A stretch of 64,000 nucleotides of DNA from a virus. The notes beneath the pieces were generated by a model that was given only the letters and a program-made list of their open reading frames with translations, searched no databases and was not told the origin of the DNA. The position numbers and the translations under genes are program-made. The stretch lies in the IMG/VR virus record IMGVR_UViG_3300044630_003511, positions 22,701 through 86,700 of that record. One strand, given 5' to 3'. Of the stretch, positions 27,014 to 36,444 are shown piece by piece (positions within the stretch are counted from its first letter, which is position 1; every line of letters starts with the position of its first letter).

Positions 27014-28078
27014 TTATGTAGCCCTTCTACGTCTTGCTTGCCAATAATGTGTGTTTAATGTAAGTGTACCTTTTGAATTAGCATCTTTTAAAACTACTTT
27101 ACCATCAAATGTACCTTCATTATCATATTTACCACCTCTTCTAGAAACTACTATGGCTACTTTACCAGGTGTACTACCACCATCAGTTGATTTTGGTATT
27201 GTTATTTTACCACCAACAACATTACTAAAATCAAATGCATTATTTCCTTGTTCTGATACTGTTAATACCGCATCAATATCACCCACATTATACAAATCAA
27301 ATCCATTTCCAATAAGAAATCCCCTAGCATCTTTTTTTCTATCATCATACCAAATCTGGAAACCTTCATTAAACTTATCTGCAATTTGTACTTGTATAAC
27401 TTTATATCCGATTTTTTCCGATATTGCGTATTGGTTTGGTAATCCATTTATAAAATCTAATAAACTAGCTTTCTTAGCAGCATCAGTTGCTAACTCTTGT
27501 TGCTCTTTAAGTTTTCTTTCAAGTTTAAATGCTTCCTGCAATGCCTCAACCCTAGCTTCTAAGGATACCCTTTGTATTGCTTCATTTAATGAATTAACAA
27601 TTGCGTTTTGTAAATCAATTGTAGTTGTTGCTATTTGTGAGTTAGCAACTGTAGATTGATTTTCAGCAATACTAGCTTTAAGCTTTTCACCATCAACTTC
27701 AACTCTCAAACTTTGTGTTACAATTTCAAGACCACTAACCTTAGAACGTAAATCTGATACTGTCCTAGTTAAATCCTTTACCTGAAGTGTTAAATCAAAT
27801 ACACTTTGAGTTGCTTCATTATATATAGGTCTAGCTACACCATCAAATGGTTGAACACGTCTTTGTGGTATTAATTCAAATATAGTTGTATCAACTGCTT
27901 TAGTTAACTCATCTATATTATAGTTAGGTTTAACCAATTTACCAGAAATAATACCATCTGCCAAATCTGATTCTTGAAACAAACGGACACCAGCTGCGTT
28001 CTTCTCATTTAATGCTTGAGAACCACTAACTATTATTCTACCAACTTGTTGTTCGTTTTTTAAACCGGAATCTTTCAT
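27014..28078 (-). CDS. Structural protein with central coiled coil
   Basis: 354 residues. Residues about 95-200 form a clear coiled coil (SVFDLTLQVKDLTRTVSDLR, later ARVEALQEAFKLERKLKEQQ). The C-terminal 150 residues are beta-rich with a basic end (YWQARRRRAT). The plan, a trimeric-looking stalk plus beta head, fits a short fibre or whisker. Position between baseplate-wedge genes and Gly-rich tail genes supports a virion role. Confidence 0.65.
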   Translation of the reverse strand: MKDSGLKNEQQVGRIIVSGSQALNEKNAAGVRLFQESDLADGIISGKLVKPNYNIDELTKAVDTTIFELIPQRRVQPFDGVARPIYNEATQSVFDLTLQVKDLTRTVSDLRSKVSGLEIVTQSLRVEVDGEKLKASIAENQSTVANSQIATTTIDLQNAIVNSLNEAIQRVSLEARVEALQEAFKLERKLKEQQELATDAAKKASLLDFINGLPNQYAISEKIGYKVIQVQIADKFNEGFQIWYDDRKKDARGFLIGNGFDLYNVGDIDAVLTVSEQGNNAFDFSNVVGGKITIPKSTDGGSTPGKVAIVVSRRGGKYDNEGTFDGKVVLKDANSKGTLTLNTHYWQARRRRAT

Positions 28079-28080
28079 AA

Positions 28081-29145
28081 TTATGCTATAACACTAAATG
28101 TATAATCTTCATCAAAAAATTGAGGTGTTCCATCAACCACAACTTTAATTTCTATTTTATATACTCTGTCAACTTCCCAATTAGATAAATTTAATTTAAA
28201 GAAGTTTCCATCCGTATCACAACTTACTTTAGTAAATTCACCAAATGGTACAATTACATCACCACTGTGGTAATCTGATATTTGGTAATACGTTTGTTCA
28301 TTTAAGAACTTTGATGTTGAGTATTGAGCGGTTGAACTAAATGTTTTAATTGGATATAATTCTCTACCAACTACTCTTATTTTAGGAGTTGTATTTACTT
28401 TATATTCCTTTTTAAAATTTCTTAATCCAACTTTTATTTCTTCTGCTACCAATTCAGTCATTGAACCAGTTACAAAAGTTGTATCATCCCAACCAATTCT
28501 AATTTTTGGTTGATGTATTGTTTTTGTTTCTTTACTAAAGAATTTTAAAATACCATAATCAGATGTATTATATTCATTTGCAAATGGTAGTTTTAAAATA
28601 AGACCATCATTTGGAATTGAACCACTAATCCAATCTTGCATAATATCGTTGATATCCATATTGACATCAGTTGTACGATATTCAAAATCTTGCGTAGCAA
28701 ATACATTTGAATAAAATGTACCACCTAAACCAGCATAAGAACCAGTAGATACTTCAGAAAATTCTGCGGTTTGTAACCAACGTAATACTGAATCTCCCTC
28801 TCTATTGTTCCAAGTTACCCCAGCGGTTGTGATATCATCAAATCGAGTACCCTTGCCCATTTCCCAACTTTGTGAGATTGGATATGCCTCCAATGTAAAT
28901 TCCAATGGTAGTTCCTCAGAATCAGTTTCTCTCAAAACTAACTCAGCAGAACTCATTGTTACATCACCACTAGCTATACTAGCTGAGAGTGGCTCTATAT
29001 CGAATTTAAGGAGTGCTCTTGATATATCTTTTATGTTACCATAAAATACCTTACTCACTTCCAATACTTCATCTAAACCAGTGTTTTGGTCTGGTTGTTG
29101 TAAGTACACCGATGCATCTTTTGATGCTGTTAAAAAGTATATCAT
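28081..29145 (-). CDS. Structural protein with DNRLRE-like beta domain
   Basis: 354 residues. TASKDASVYLQQPDQNTGLD, then RALLKFDIEPLSASI and SSAELVLRETDSEE, resembles the DNRLRE fold (disaggregatase-related jelly roll) found in surface proteins and in some phage tail proteins. WEMGKGTRFDD and GVTWNNREG fit the same family. Its ATG overlaps the stop of the gp6-like gene by one base, so it is co-translated with the baseplate block. Confidence 0.65.
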   Translation of the reverse strand: MIYFLTASKDASVYLQQPDQNTGLDEVLEVSKVFYGNIKDISRALLKFDIEPLSASIASGDVTMSSAELVLRETDSEELPLEFTLEAYPISQSWEMGKGTRFDDITTAGVTWNNREGDSVLRWLQTAEFSEVSTGSYAGLGGTFYSNVFATQDFEYRTTDVNMDINDIMQDWISGSIPNDGLILKLPFANEYNTSDYGILKFFSKETKTIHQPKIRIGWDDTTFVTGSMTELVAEEIKVGLRNFKKEYKVNTTPKIRVVGRELYPIKTFSSTAQYSTSKFLNEQTYYQISDYHSGDVIVPFGEFTKVSCDTDGNFFKLNLSNWEVDRVYKIEIKVVVDGTPQFFDEDYTFSVIA

Positions 29146-31178
29146 TATTTAGCTCTTCCTTTTATATCCACGTCCGGAAACTTAACTTCAAAAACCGATG
29201 GGTCCAATGATGGATAAATTACTTTATCTTTAGTTGCCGCCATTATATTATATGAATTAGCAGAATATTGTCCACCACATTTATTTACAATTTCCATTTT
29301 TGGTACTGAACTTACCCCATCCACATTAGCTACTATTAATTCCAATTCACTTAAGTTGATAGTATTATTAAATGTCCAATTATCAATATTAAAATAATCT
29401 TTTAATTCTTGAATACAATTAGATAGTACTTCACTATTGTTGTAATTTCTAAGTGTAATAATTTCAAAATTAATTCCAATGTTTATAATATATCCATTTG
29501 ATATATTTACACCATCGGTAAGAATTTTATATTCTGTTAAATATGTTTTTAAGTTTTCCTTAACTGCTCTATTCAGTTCCGAAAGTTTACCATCTGCATC
29601 ATATCCTAATAAATAAAGATTGATTGCGAATGGGTTATTTTTTTCATTATCATTTGAAGTTTTACCAACTAAGAAATCTCTAATTTCAGTTTGTACACTT
29701 CTCCTATCAGGTTCTTCATTATCCGGCTTATTAACAAAACTCATTACCAAATCAGTAAACTCATTTAGAGCCGATGGTGATGATAATATTGCTGATGGGG
29801 AGTTGTTATCCAATGTACCATCTGCCGTAGCGTATGCCTTTGCAATACCCCCAAATTTGGATGGCATTGCCAATACTCTAATTTGATAATCTTTAGCAGT
29901 TACTGCTCTATTTTGTGAACCAAAGTTTGCTAATGCATTTTGTCTAATCTCTTCAATTGCTTCACCATCTCTACCACCAGTTGCAGGTACTTCATTATCA
30001 ACGGCAATTGATGCTTTTGTTGTATTATAAATTGCACGTTCCGTATCAGTAAATAATTGTGTATCTTCTTCAAATTGAATACCAGTAATTCTAGTAAGTG
30101 TACCTTTACCAACATTTGATGAAACACCACCACCAACTAAATACTTAAGAGTTATAGTTGTATTTGATGGTGAAGTACCATAAGTTTTAGTATGTAAGAA
30201 ATTGGTTGGGTCAAATGATGCTTCCAATCTATTGATTGAATTTGGTAAACCTAATCCAACATTTTTTAAATTTGGAATTAAAGTTTCATCATTTGCAGTT
30301 GGGTCACCAGCACCAAATTGAACAGTAGTTGTACTATCTGAATTTACTTTCTTTACAAAACGTTTTGGTGTTTTTATTGTTTTAAGAATGTAAGGTACTG
30401 TTGTTTTAAATTGATATAAGTCCGGGTCATTATTTTCAGTATTTGGGTAATCCACAAATACCATTTCTTGTCCTAAATATGGAACCTCATAATATTTGTT
30501 TCCGTTTAAATCTCTTACATCATAAATATCAATTACATTAGTATCAGCAATATCAATTTTTTGAAATGCTTCATATGAACCAAAATCAAAATCTTGCGTT
30601 TTTATTTCAGCTGAAATTGCGTTTACATATTTCTTAACTAAATAAAATGATGGTTCACCAGAAATGGCATCCCTTTCATATAAAGTTAGTTCTCTATCAG
30701 TTGAATCGGTAAAATCTATAACATTTTGAGTAATGAATTTAATACCACTTGCTGATTCAACCTGCATACCCTCTTTAATCCTAAGTAAAAACTTAGTATC
30801 AATTGTATTATTAACACCAGTACCAATAGCTGGTACTAATTGGTAAACCGATAATGTTGTAATTGCAGGTGATGTTACTTTTGGAGTGTATCCTAAATAT
30901 TGTGATAATGCAATAACATTTTCAATATCTTCCGCATGAACCATTAATGATTCCTTTAACGTATCATCAATGTAATATGAAAGTGAATCACCTATATACG
31001 ATGCCATTTCAATGAACATCATACCAGGAGATGATTCATTAAAATCAGAATATGTTTTAGGGAAATAAGTTTTACTAAACTCTATTAAATTATTTCTAAA
31101 GTCCGTAAAATCTTTATTAAGGTATTTTATATCCTTACCCTTATTCTTAAAATTCTTATTTGTTTTAGTTATTGCCAT
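29145..31178 (-). CDS. Baseplate wedge protein, gp6-like
   Basis: 677 residues. The N-terminus (DIKYLNKDFTDFRNNLIEF, then SPGMMFIEMASYIGDSLSYY) and the later TGGRDGEAIEEIRQNALANF with AVTAKDYQIRVLAMPS are typical of gp6/gpJ-type wedge proteins of contractile tails. T4 gp6 is of comparable size (660). These proteins form the inner baseplate ring that triggers sheath contraction. The gp25-like gene lies just upstream, the usual order. Confidence 0.88.
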   Translation of the reverse strand: MAITKTNKNFKNKGKDIKYLNKDFTDFRNNLIEFSKTYFPKTYSDFNESSPGMMFIEMASYIGDSLSYYIDDTLKESLMVHAEDIENVIALSQYLGYTPKVTSPAITTLSVYQLVPAIGTGVNNTIDTKFLLRIKEGMQVESASGIKFITQNVIDFTDSTDRELTLYERDAISGEPSFYLVKKYVNAISAEIKTQDFDFGSYEAFQKIDIADTNVIDIYDVRDLNGNKYYEVPYLGQEMVFVDYPNTENNDPDLYQFKTTVPYILKTIKTPKRFVKKVNSDSTTTVQFGAGDPTANDETLIPNLKNVGLGLPNSINRLEASFDPTNFLHTKTYGTSPSNTTITLKYLVGGGVSSNVGKGTLTRITGIQFEEDTQLFTDTERAIYNTTKASIAVDNEVPATGGRDGEAIEEIRQNALANFGSQNRAVTAKDYQIRVLAMPSKFGGIAKAYATADGTLDNNSPSAILSSPSALNEFTDLVMSFVNKPDNEEPDRRSVQTEIRDFLVGKTSNDNEKNNPFAINLYLLGYDADGKLSELNRAVKENLKTYLTEYKILTDGVNISNGYIINIGINFEIITLRNYNNSEVLSNCIQELKDYFNIDNWTFNNTINLSELELIVANVDGVSSVPKMEIVNKCGGQYSANSYNIMAATKDKVIYPSLDPSVFEVKFPDVDIKGRAK

Positions 31179-31184
31179 ATTATA

Positions 31185-31613
31185 TTATCCTTGTACATTA
31201 AATGTTACTTCATTTAAATCTACACTACCATTAACTTGAAACTTTAGTGAAATATTTATTTGATTCCTATCTTTTAATGCATCTGTTTGTTCAACTACTA
31301 TATCAGCTATTGTAACATAAGGTAGCCATTGTTCAAATGCCTCATTTATAGCATCCTCAATTTTGCCCTCAATATCATCATTATTAAAATCAAATAGTAT
31401 TTCATGTAATCCACTACCAAATTCAGGTTGTAAAATTCTTTCACCTCTTTGTGTTAATAATAAATTTTTTATGTTTGACTTTATTTGGTCGGTTGTATTA
31501 TATGTTTGAGTGAATCCATTTCCTCCAATTTGAAGAGGCAAAGATATACCTATCGCATAATCATTGTACGTTTGGGTATCTTTTACTATCTTTGAACCTA
31601 ATTCAATTGCCAT
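31185..31613 (-). CDS. Baseplate wedge protein, gp25-like
   Basis: 142 residues, the normal length for gp25/GpW-like proteins. IKSNIKNLLLTQRGERILQP, then FGSGLHEILFD, is the family signature (R-G-E-R followed by P-xFG-S/C-L). It bridges the sheath and the baseplate wedge. It sits upstream of the gp6-like gene with a 6-bp gap. Confidence 0.92.
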   Translation of the reverse strand: MAIELGSKIVKDTQTYNDYAIGISLPLQIGGNGFTQTYNTTDQIKSNIKNLLLTQRGERILQPEFGSGLHEILFDFNNDDIEGKIEDAINEAFEQWLPYVTIADIVVEQTDALKDRNQINISLKFQVNGSVDLNEVTFNVQG

Positions 31614-31622
31614 ATCTTATAA

Positions 31623-32171
31623 TTACATTCCAGGTCTCCAACCACCTTTTGATTTATCAAATGCTTTAACTAATGCTGAGTTATCTCTATTAAGAATTCT
31701 ATCCAATCCAGCTAATCCAGTTGTTATACCCAATCCAGCTTTAGATGGACCTGAGCTCATATCACCATATCCCATTTTTTCTGCTATATTTTGTGCACCC
31801 ATTGTATGAACATCTGATGTATTAAAATTTAATGTTTTATATTCATCTCCCATTGGAGCCCCAGCGTATGGTGATTCCGTATGTTGTGTTCCATTAAATG
31901 GCTGTGTTTGGTTTAACACTTCATTCAATAAAGGATTTTTACTTAACATTCTAGTTGGTTGTGGAGTATGTTGAATACCCTCACTAACCTCATTATCCAT
32001 AAATGTTGGTTGAGCAGGTTTTTTAGTTAGAGCTCCTCTTAATTGAGAATTCTCTCTTAATAACTTTTTCATTTCAGCCTTTACACCTTCTTTAACTAAG
32101 GTTGGTAATACGGCTTTTATTTCATCTTTAACAATAATTTGTATTGCTTTTACTAATTTATCAGTATCCAT
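31623..32171 (-). CDS. Probable baseplate-associated protein
   Basis: 182 residues. The N-terminal 50 are helical (AIQIIVKDEIKAVLPTLVKE). The middle is a Pro/Gln/Asn-rich, probably disordered segment. The C-terminus has KGGWRPGM. No family recognised. A late-type element lies 26 nt upstream, and the gp25-like gene follows after 9 bp. Confidence 0.6.
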   Translation of the reverse strand: MDTDKLVKAIQIIVKDEIKAVLPTLVKEGVKAEMKKLLRENSQLRGALTKKPAQPTFMDNEVSEGIQHTPQPTRMLSKNPLLNEVLNQTQPFNGTQHTESPYAGAPMGDEYKTLNFNTSDVHTMGAQNIAEKMGYGDMSSGPSKAGLGITTGLAGLDRILNRDNSALVKAFDKSKGGWRPGM

Positions 32172-32197
32172 ACTTGTTTAGTTTTTATTCCCTTCAC

Positions 32198-32206
32198 TAT
32201 AAATAT
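32198..32206 (-). promoter_or_regulatory. Late-type element ATATTTATA
   Basis: Lies 26 nt upstream of the ATG at 32171 and could drive the gp25/gp6 unit. Confidence 0.45.
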
Positions 32207-32251
32207 CTTATTATAATTTTTTGGTTATTGAAGTGATAGGTACGTTATGTT

Positions 32252-33643
32252 CTATTTTTTTACACAAGGAGGTGGTATAACAAACCCATCATATTTTTTT
32301 GGTGCTTTTGAAAATACACCACATCCATTTCTATTAAATCCACCACCACCAGTGTTTCCTTCTATTGTTGTTATTGAACCATTTGGTAAAACCGCTGATA
32401 CAATTCCAATATGATGTGCATGTCCTGTCTTATCTGAATATATTACAGCTGCTCCTAATACTGGTTTAGATGACCAATATCCTTTTGATTTTGCCCAAGA
32501 TTTCCAACTTGCACAAGCTGCTGCTCCGGGTGGAGTTGGTAAACCGGCTTCTTTCCACCAAGTAGTTACAGCACCCGCACACCAATAATAACCAGAACCA
32601 GATGATTTAACTTTCGCTTGATTATTTAATCCAGCAAATCCAATCATAGCATCAATTCTACCTGCTTTTGGTAATTGCCTACCTCCAGTAAAACCACCAT
32701 AGTTTTTACCAGGTGGAGTACCAGTTTCTAATATACCAATATCCTTTTTGGCCGCATTAACTACCTTAGCCCCAGCAGGACATTTAGCATCAGTTATTTC
32801 AGCCAATGCATCAACTTCCTCTTCAGTTAAATCAACATCAGCTGCGTTTTGTTCACCTGCTTCTAATTCTTCTTCTTTTAATGTAGCATATTCTGCAGCT
32901 GGTTCCCTTTCTTCTAATGAAAGTGTTTCATCATTAGCTTCTATTTCAGCTTCAGCTTTTTCAGCTTGAAATGATTCAATTTGCTCAGGTGATAATGTTG
33001 TATCAGCTGCATTTTCAACCTTTGCTAATGCTACGGCAGCTGCTGCAGCTATAGCGGGTACTGATACCGATGGTGAAGATGGTGGTACCATATATCCAGT
33101 CCAAGGTAAAATACCCGGAGCTGGTAATGGTGATGGTACGGCTGGGTATAATGATGTAGTTTGTACAACTCCAGATACCGTTGTTAAATGAATCGTTGCT
33201 GCCAAAATGAATTGGTCAACAATTAATCCAGTATTATCATTTGGTGGTATTGGTGGTTGTGGAGTCCAAACTCCAGGGTTTACAACCAAATTAGATATAA
33301 CCGCAACGTTTTGAACCGAACCGGGTGCAGGTATCATTGGTATTGGATAATTGTTCATAATCCCACCGGCCCAATAAGCTTGTACACCTTTTCCAAATTC
33401 ACTAACTAAACTAAAAGCAGGTGAGTTAGATGCTTGTCCTTGATATAATGAAATTTTAAATAAATTTTCCATTACAGATGTATTTCCATTTTGAAGAGAA
33501 ACCATATGAAGTAAATCCTTACCTGCTTTTATGGCTTTATCATACTCAGTTGCCCATAGGTTCGCTACAAAGTCAATATCCTCTATATTCTCAGGTGAAT
33601 TTGCTTTATTTAATATGTTTGATTTAAAAGTTGCCCAAGACAT
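32252..33643 (-). CDS. Virion-associated peptidoglycan hydrolase (CHAP/TIGR02594-like)
   Basis: 463 residues. The C-terminal domain (about 300-455) has the Cys/His amidase pattern: YWCAGAVTTWWKEAGLP (catalytic Cys), AACASWKSWAKSKG, and HAHHIGIVSA (catalytic His) followed by TIEGNTGGG. The centre (about 200-290) is an Ala/Glu-rich helical linker. The N-terminal 190 residues may anchor it to the baseplate. The spike-like gene abuts its start, so the enzyme probably opens the cell wall during DNA entry rather than at lysis. Confidence 0.78.
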   Translation of the reverse strand: MSWATFKSNILNKANSPENIEDIDFVANLWATEYDKAIKAGKDLLHMVSLQNGNTSVMENLFKISLYQGQASNSPAFSLVSEFGKGVQAYWAGGIMNNYPIPMIPAPGSVQNVAVISNLVVNPGVWTPQPPIPPNDNTGLIVDQFILAATIHLTTVSGVVQTTSLYPAVPSPLPAPGILPWTGYMVPPSSPSVSVPAIAAAAAVALAKVENAADTTLSPEQIESFQAEKAEAEIEANDETLSLEEREPAAEYATLKEEELEAGEQNAADVDLTEEEVDALAEITDAKCPAGAKVVNAAKKDIGILETGTPPGKNYGGFTGGRQLPKAGRIDAMIGFAGLNNQAKVKSSGSGYYWCAGAVTTWWKEAGLPTPPGAAACASWKSWAKSKGYWSSKPVLGAAVIYSDKTGHAHHIGIVSAVLPNGSITTIEGNTGGGGFNRNGCGVFSKAPKKYDGFVIPPPCVKK

Positions 33644-34876
33644 TTATGATGTTTTATTTAGAGTACTTAAAAATTCTTTAAGTCTTGATTTAATAGAGTT
33701 AAAATCTGCAATATTTGTTGGGCCTGTTGCTGATGGGCCTGATGGTGTTAAATATATTTGTGCTACAATAGCATCAATTAATTCTTCCATTAATCCCAAT
33801 AGAGTTTCTCCTCTAACTAATGATTCCAAATCAACATTACCAATATTAACTTTACCATTATTAGTATTTAAGTTTATATCCTTATCGTTTGTTAAAACGT
33901 TAATATTATCACCAACACTTACTTCAATCCCAAGCTTATTATCAATTGATAATGTACCATCTGAAATAAAACCATAATTTTTCTTAGAATAGAAAATCAT
34001 TTCAGATGTCTTTGCTGAAAATATTAATCTATCAGAATTTATTAGGATTTGATTTCCTTTTAAATCAGATGGGTAACTTTTAAATGCCGATGGTTTGGTT
34101 TCAAAATCAGATGTACCAGAATCAGAAACAGTACCAGGTTGAAATGGTAATTGATATTCGTTACTACCAAATACAATTACACTACCATCTCTATTTACAT
34201 CCTCTTCAGTTGATTTAGTATTATCCTCTTTTAAACTTATTGAGTTTTCAATATTTCTAATAGTAATTGTTGGTGAGAATGAATTATCAGGATTGTTATA
34301 TCCAGAAAATCTAATTGATTGTCCGAAACGGCTTTCAATTGTAGTATCACCCTCATATAACTTTAATTTATGCAAATTACCATTTGCTTTAAAGTATTTA
34401 CCATATCCATCTAATTCTTCAGATTCAGCATTACTTCTAACTATCCCAGTTGATTGAACTTTTCCATAACTAGCACTTTTATTTACAGAACTTTTATCAG
34501 TTGGTTTTGCTGATTTTATTGTAGTCTCTTCCGAATTTATATTTGGTGTAGCCGATTTACCAATACGTTCATAATACGTTGCACCACCAGCTCCACTTAC
34601 AATGTTTACAACTTCATTTATAGTTGGTAATGAATTATAATTTAGATTTTTTGGAAAAGCAACAGACTCAGCAGTTCCTTTATTACTACCACCTTGTGAT
34701 TTATATTGAATTGCGCCTATATAAATAGCTTTATCACCATTTGGAATTTCTAAATCAGTTAATACAGAATCATCTGAATTTAAAATTACATGATATACTA
34801 TACCCGTTGTAGATGTGGGTGCTCCACCCTTACCACCACTTTGATTTGCTCTAACTGATGAATTTCTATCAAACAT
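33644..34876 (-). CDS. Baseplate central-spike-like protein (gp5/gpV type)
   Basis: 410 residues. A Gly/Ser N-terminus is followed by an OB-like beta region. Around 165-215 lies HKLKLYEGDTTIESRFGQSI with RFSGYNNPD, typical of spike proteins. Around 285-365 a repetitive stretch (SDRLIFSAKTSEMIFYS, VSVGDNINVLTNDKDINLN) suits a beta-helical needle. It lies between the hydrolase and a coiled-coil gene of the baseplate block. Hub or spike is the best guess. The OB fold is inferred. Confidence 0.58.
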   Translation of the reverse strand: MFDRNSSVRANQSGGKGGAPTSTTGIVYHVILNSDDSVLTDLEIPNGDKAIYIGAIQYKSQGGSNKGTAESVAFPKNLNYNSLPTINEVVNIVSGAGGATYYERIGKSATPNINSEETTIKSAKPTDKSSVNKSASYGKVQSTGIVRSNAESEELDGYGKYFKANGNLHKLKLYEGDTTIESRFGQSIRFSGYNNPDNSFSPTITIRNIENSISLKEDNTKSTEEDVNRDGSVIVFGSNEYQLPFQPGTVSDSGTSDFETKPSAFKSYPSDLKGNQILINSDRLIFSAKTSEMIFYSKKNYGFISDGTLSIDNKLGIEVSVGDNINVLTNDKDINLNTNNGKVNIGNVDLESLVRGETLLGLMEELIDAIVAQIYLTPSGPSATGPTNIADFNSIKSRLKEFLSTLNKTS

Positions 34877-34877
34877 A

Positions 34878-35273
34878 CTACTTTTGTATTTTTTGTTTTA
34901 ACTCTTCTACATCATTCTGAATAGAATCAATACGTTCTACTTCCTCTTGCACTTCTTCAATCTCTGCTAACAATTGTTCTCTTTCGGCTGCTGATAAGAA
35001 TCCATCCTCACCATCATTCTTTTGATTTGCCAACATTATACGTTGTGCTATTGTTGCTAATTTAATTAATTGGTCATCATTTCTAACGGATGAATCAATT
35101 AAATCTTTTAAGATTGGACCAACTACCGCCATATCACCAGCGTGTCTAATCGTTTTCCTCATTTCAGCAATAAGTTCTGAAATATGTTTCTTTTTGGTGA
35201 TTTGGTTCGTGTAAATATCCTCAAATAACCCACTTAGGTTCTTTCCAGGAAATAATTCAAAATCTATTGACAT
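34878..35273 (-). CDS. Helical/coiled-coil baseplate-region protein
   Basis: 131 residues. The N-terminus starts FELFPGKNLSGLFEDIYTNQ. The C-terminal 45 residues are strongly coiled-coil (REQLLAEIEEVQEEVERIDS). A similar short protein often lies next to hub genes in large myoviruses. A function is not assigned. A late-type element lies 27 nt upstream. Confidence 0.6.
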   Translation of the reverse strand: MSIDFELFPGKNLSGLFEDIYTNQITKKKHISELIAEMRKTIRHAGDMAVVGPILKDLIDSSVRNDDQLIKLATIAQRIMLANQKNDGEDGFLSAAEREQLLAEIEEVQEEVERIDSIQNDVEELKQKIQK

Positions 35274-35300
35274 ACTTTATTGGTATATATTGTTTATATA

Positions 35301-35309
35301 TATAAATAT
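35301..35309 (-). promoter_or_regulatory. Late-type element ATATTTATA
   Basis: Lies 27 nt upstream of the ATG at 35273. May start the spike-hydrolase unit. Confidence 0.45.
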
Positions 35310-35329
35310 CAATAAAGTAAAAAGTGATT

Positions 35330-36124
35330 TTAATTTGAAAGTTTAGTAACTACAATTTTGATTTTAGGAGTATATCCGTTTGGTAGGTCTCTTTTAATTC
35401 CCTCAAACGATTCTATTTGATTTTCTCTAAAAGTTAGCTTTAAAACTTTGTTTGTTAAATCTAAAAGTAATTGTGATGATGTAACCATTTTATTGGTATC
35501 TCTCATCATATTTAGATTAGAAGAATGTTTGTATAATTTTTTTCTCATCAATGGTAAGATATCATCTACCTTTTCAGCACGAGTCATCATTTTTTCAGCT
35601 GACATTTTCCTTAATTTTGATGATAAGTAATCAGGCCCTTCTATATATCCAGCCCCATGATGTAAGTGTCCGTGATTTGTTCTAACTACATCTCCATCAG
35701 TATGCAATTCAAACTTAGGATTATGCTTTGATGTTGTTTCAATTGATATCATTTTATGTGGAGTAGATATAAAGGTATGTCCTTTAATTCCACCATCAAA
35801 TGTTATAGCTGAATTTACTACATCTTTAATGGTTTTCTTAGATAATGCGGTACGAATCTTATTACCATCTTTAGAAGGTTTACCACCTTTTTTAACGATT
35901 TTCTTTTCGTTCTCATCATACCCAACCATAAGTGCAGTATTAACTAAACCAATACCATACTCATTTAGGCCTTCAGACCAATCGGTAACAGTATCTCTTA
36001 GATATGCAACCTCAACACCATTGATAACAGTGTGAACTATCTCTAATGAGGGTTTATAAGCCCTATCTCTATTTTTGGCTAATATTTTAGAACCATCGAT
36101 AGACTTACTAACAATTATACACAT
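35330..36124 (-). CDS. Ntn hydrolase of the C45/linear-amide hydrolase type
   Basis: 264 residues. It begins MCIIVSKSIDGSKILAKNRD. After Met removal Cys2 would be the N-terminal nucleophile, and AKNRDR is the conserved Arg-containing motif of penicillin V acylase and C45 acyltransferases. LNEYGIGLVNTAL and VVRTNHGHL (Asn of the oxyanion site) follow in the expected order. Family members cleave or transfer acyl groups on amides, including peptidoglycan fragments, bile salts and acyl-homoserine lactones. The late-type element and the structural neighbours suggest late expression. The substrate is unknown. Confidence 0.7.
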   Translation of the reverse strand: MCIIVSKSIDGSKILAKNRDRAYKPSLEIVHTVINGVEVAYLRDTVTDWSEGLNEYGIGLVNTALMVGYDENEKKIVKKGGKPSKDGNKIRTALSKKTIKDVVNSAITFDGGIKGHTFISTPHKMISIETTSKHNPKFELHTDGDVVRTNHGHLHHGAGYIEGPDYLSSKLRKMSAEKMMTRAEKVDDILPLMRKKLYKHSSNLNMMRDTNKMVTSSQLLLDLTNKVLKLTFRENQIESFEGIKRDLPNGYTPKIKIVVTKLSN

Positions 36125-36165
36125 ATGAGTTTTCCCAATTGGATGGGAGCCGTTTTAATTACTGA

Positions 36166-36174
36166 TATAAATAT
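36166..36174 (-). promoter_or_regulatory. Late-type element ATATTTATA
   Basis: Lies 41 nt upstream of the Ntn hydrolase ATG, the longest spacing of the set. Confidence 0.35.
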
Positions 36175-36190
36175 CTAATTTAAAAATAAA

Positions 36191-36331
36191 TTATCTACCC
36201 TGTCCCCTATAAGATTTCTTATAATGCTTAGAGGTTTTTGAATTAGATGTTCTTGTTTTAGAATGAATACCCGGATTTGATACTTTTTTCTTTACTCTAA
36301 TTGTAGTGCTTGTTGAACTTGCTTTTGCCAT
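36191..36331 (-). CDS. Small basic phage protein
   Basis: 46 residues, ATG at 36331. Very basic and Ser-rich: RVKKKVSNPGIHSKTRTSNS, then HYKKSYRGQGR. Short proteins with the pattern PGxHxKTxTSxxKxSKxYKKxYxGQG recur in large phages. It may bind nucleic acid or be packaged in the head. A late-type element lies 21 nt upstream. Confidence 0.7.
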   Translation of the reverse strand: MAKASSTSTTIRVKKKVSNPGIHSKTRTSNSKTSKHYKKSYRGQGR

Positions 36332-36352
36332 AATATATTGAGGTTAATTTTT

Positions 36353-36361
36353 TATAAATAT
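36353..36361 (-). promoter_or_regulatory. Late-type element ATATTTATA
   Basis: Lies 21 nt upstream of the small basic gene (ATG at 36331). Confidence 0.45.
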
Positions 36362-36390
36362 ATGTATAAATTTGAAACATCAACTTGACA

Positions 36391-36419
36391 AAAAAAAAGT
36401 GATAATTTCTTATCACTTT
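36391..36419 (-). terminator. Rho-independent terminator after the sigma-like gene
   Basis: AAAGTGATAA (36396-36405) pairs with TTATCACTTT (36410-36419) around TTTC. On the minus strand a run of T follows. Confidence 0.85.
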
Positions 36420-36444
36420 ATAAATTTATTTGTAATGTAACATA

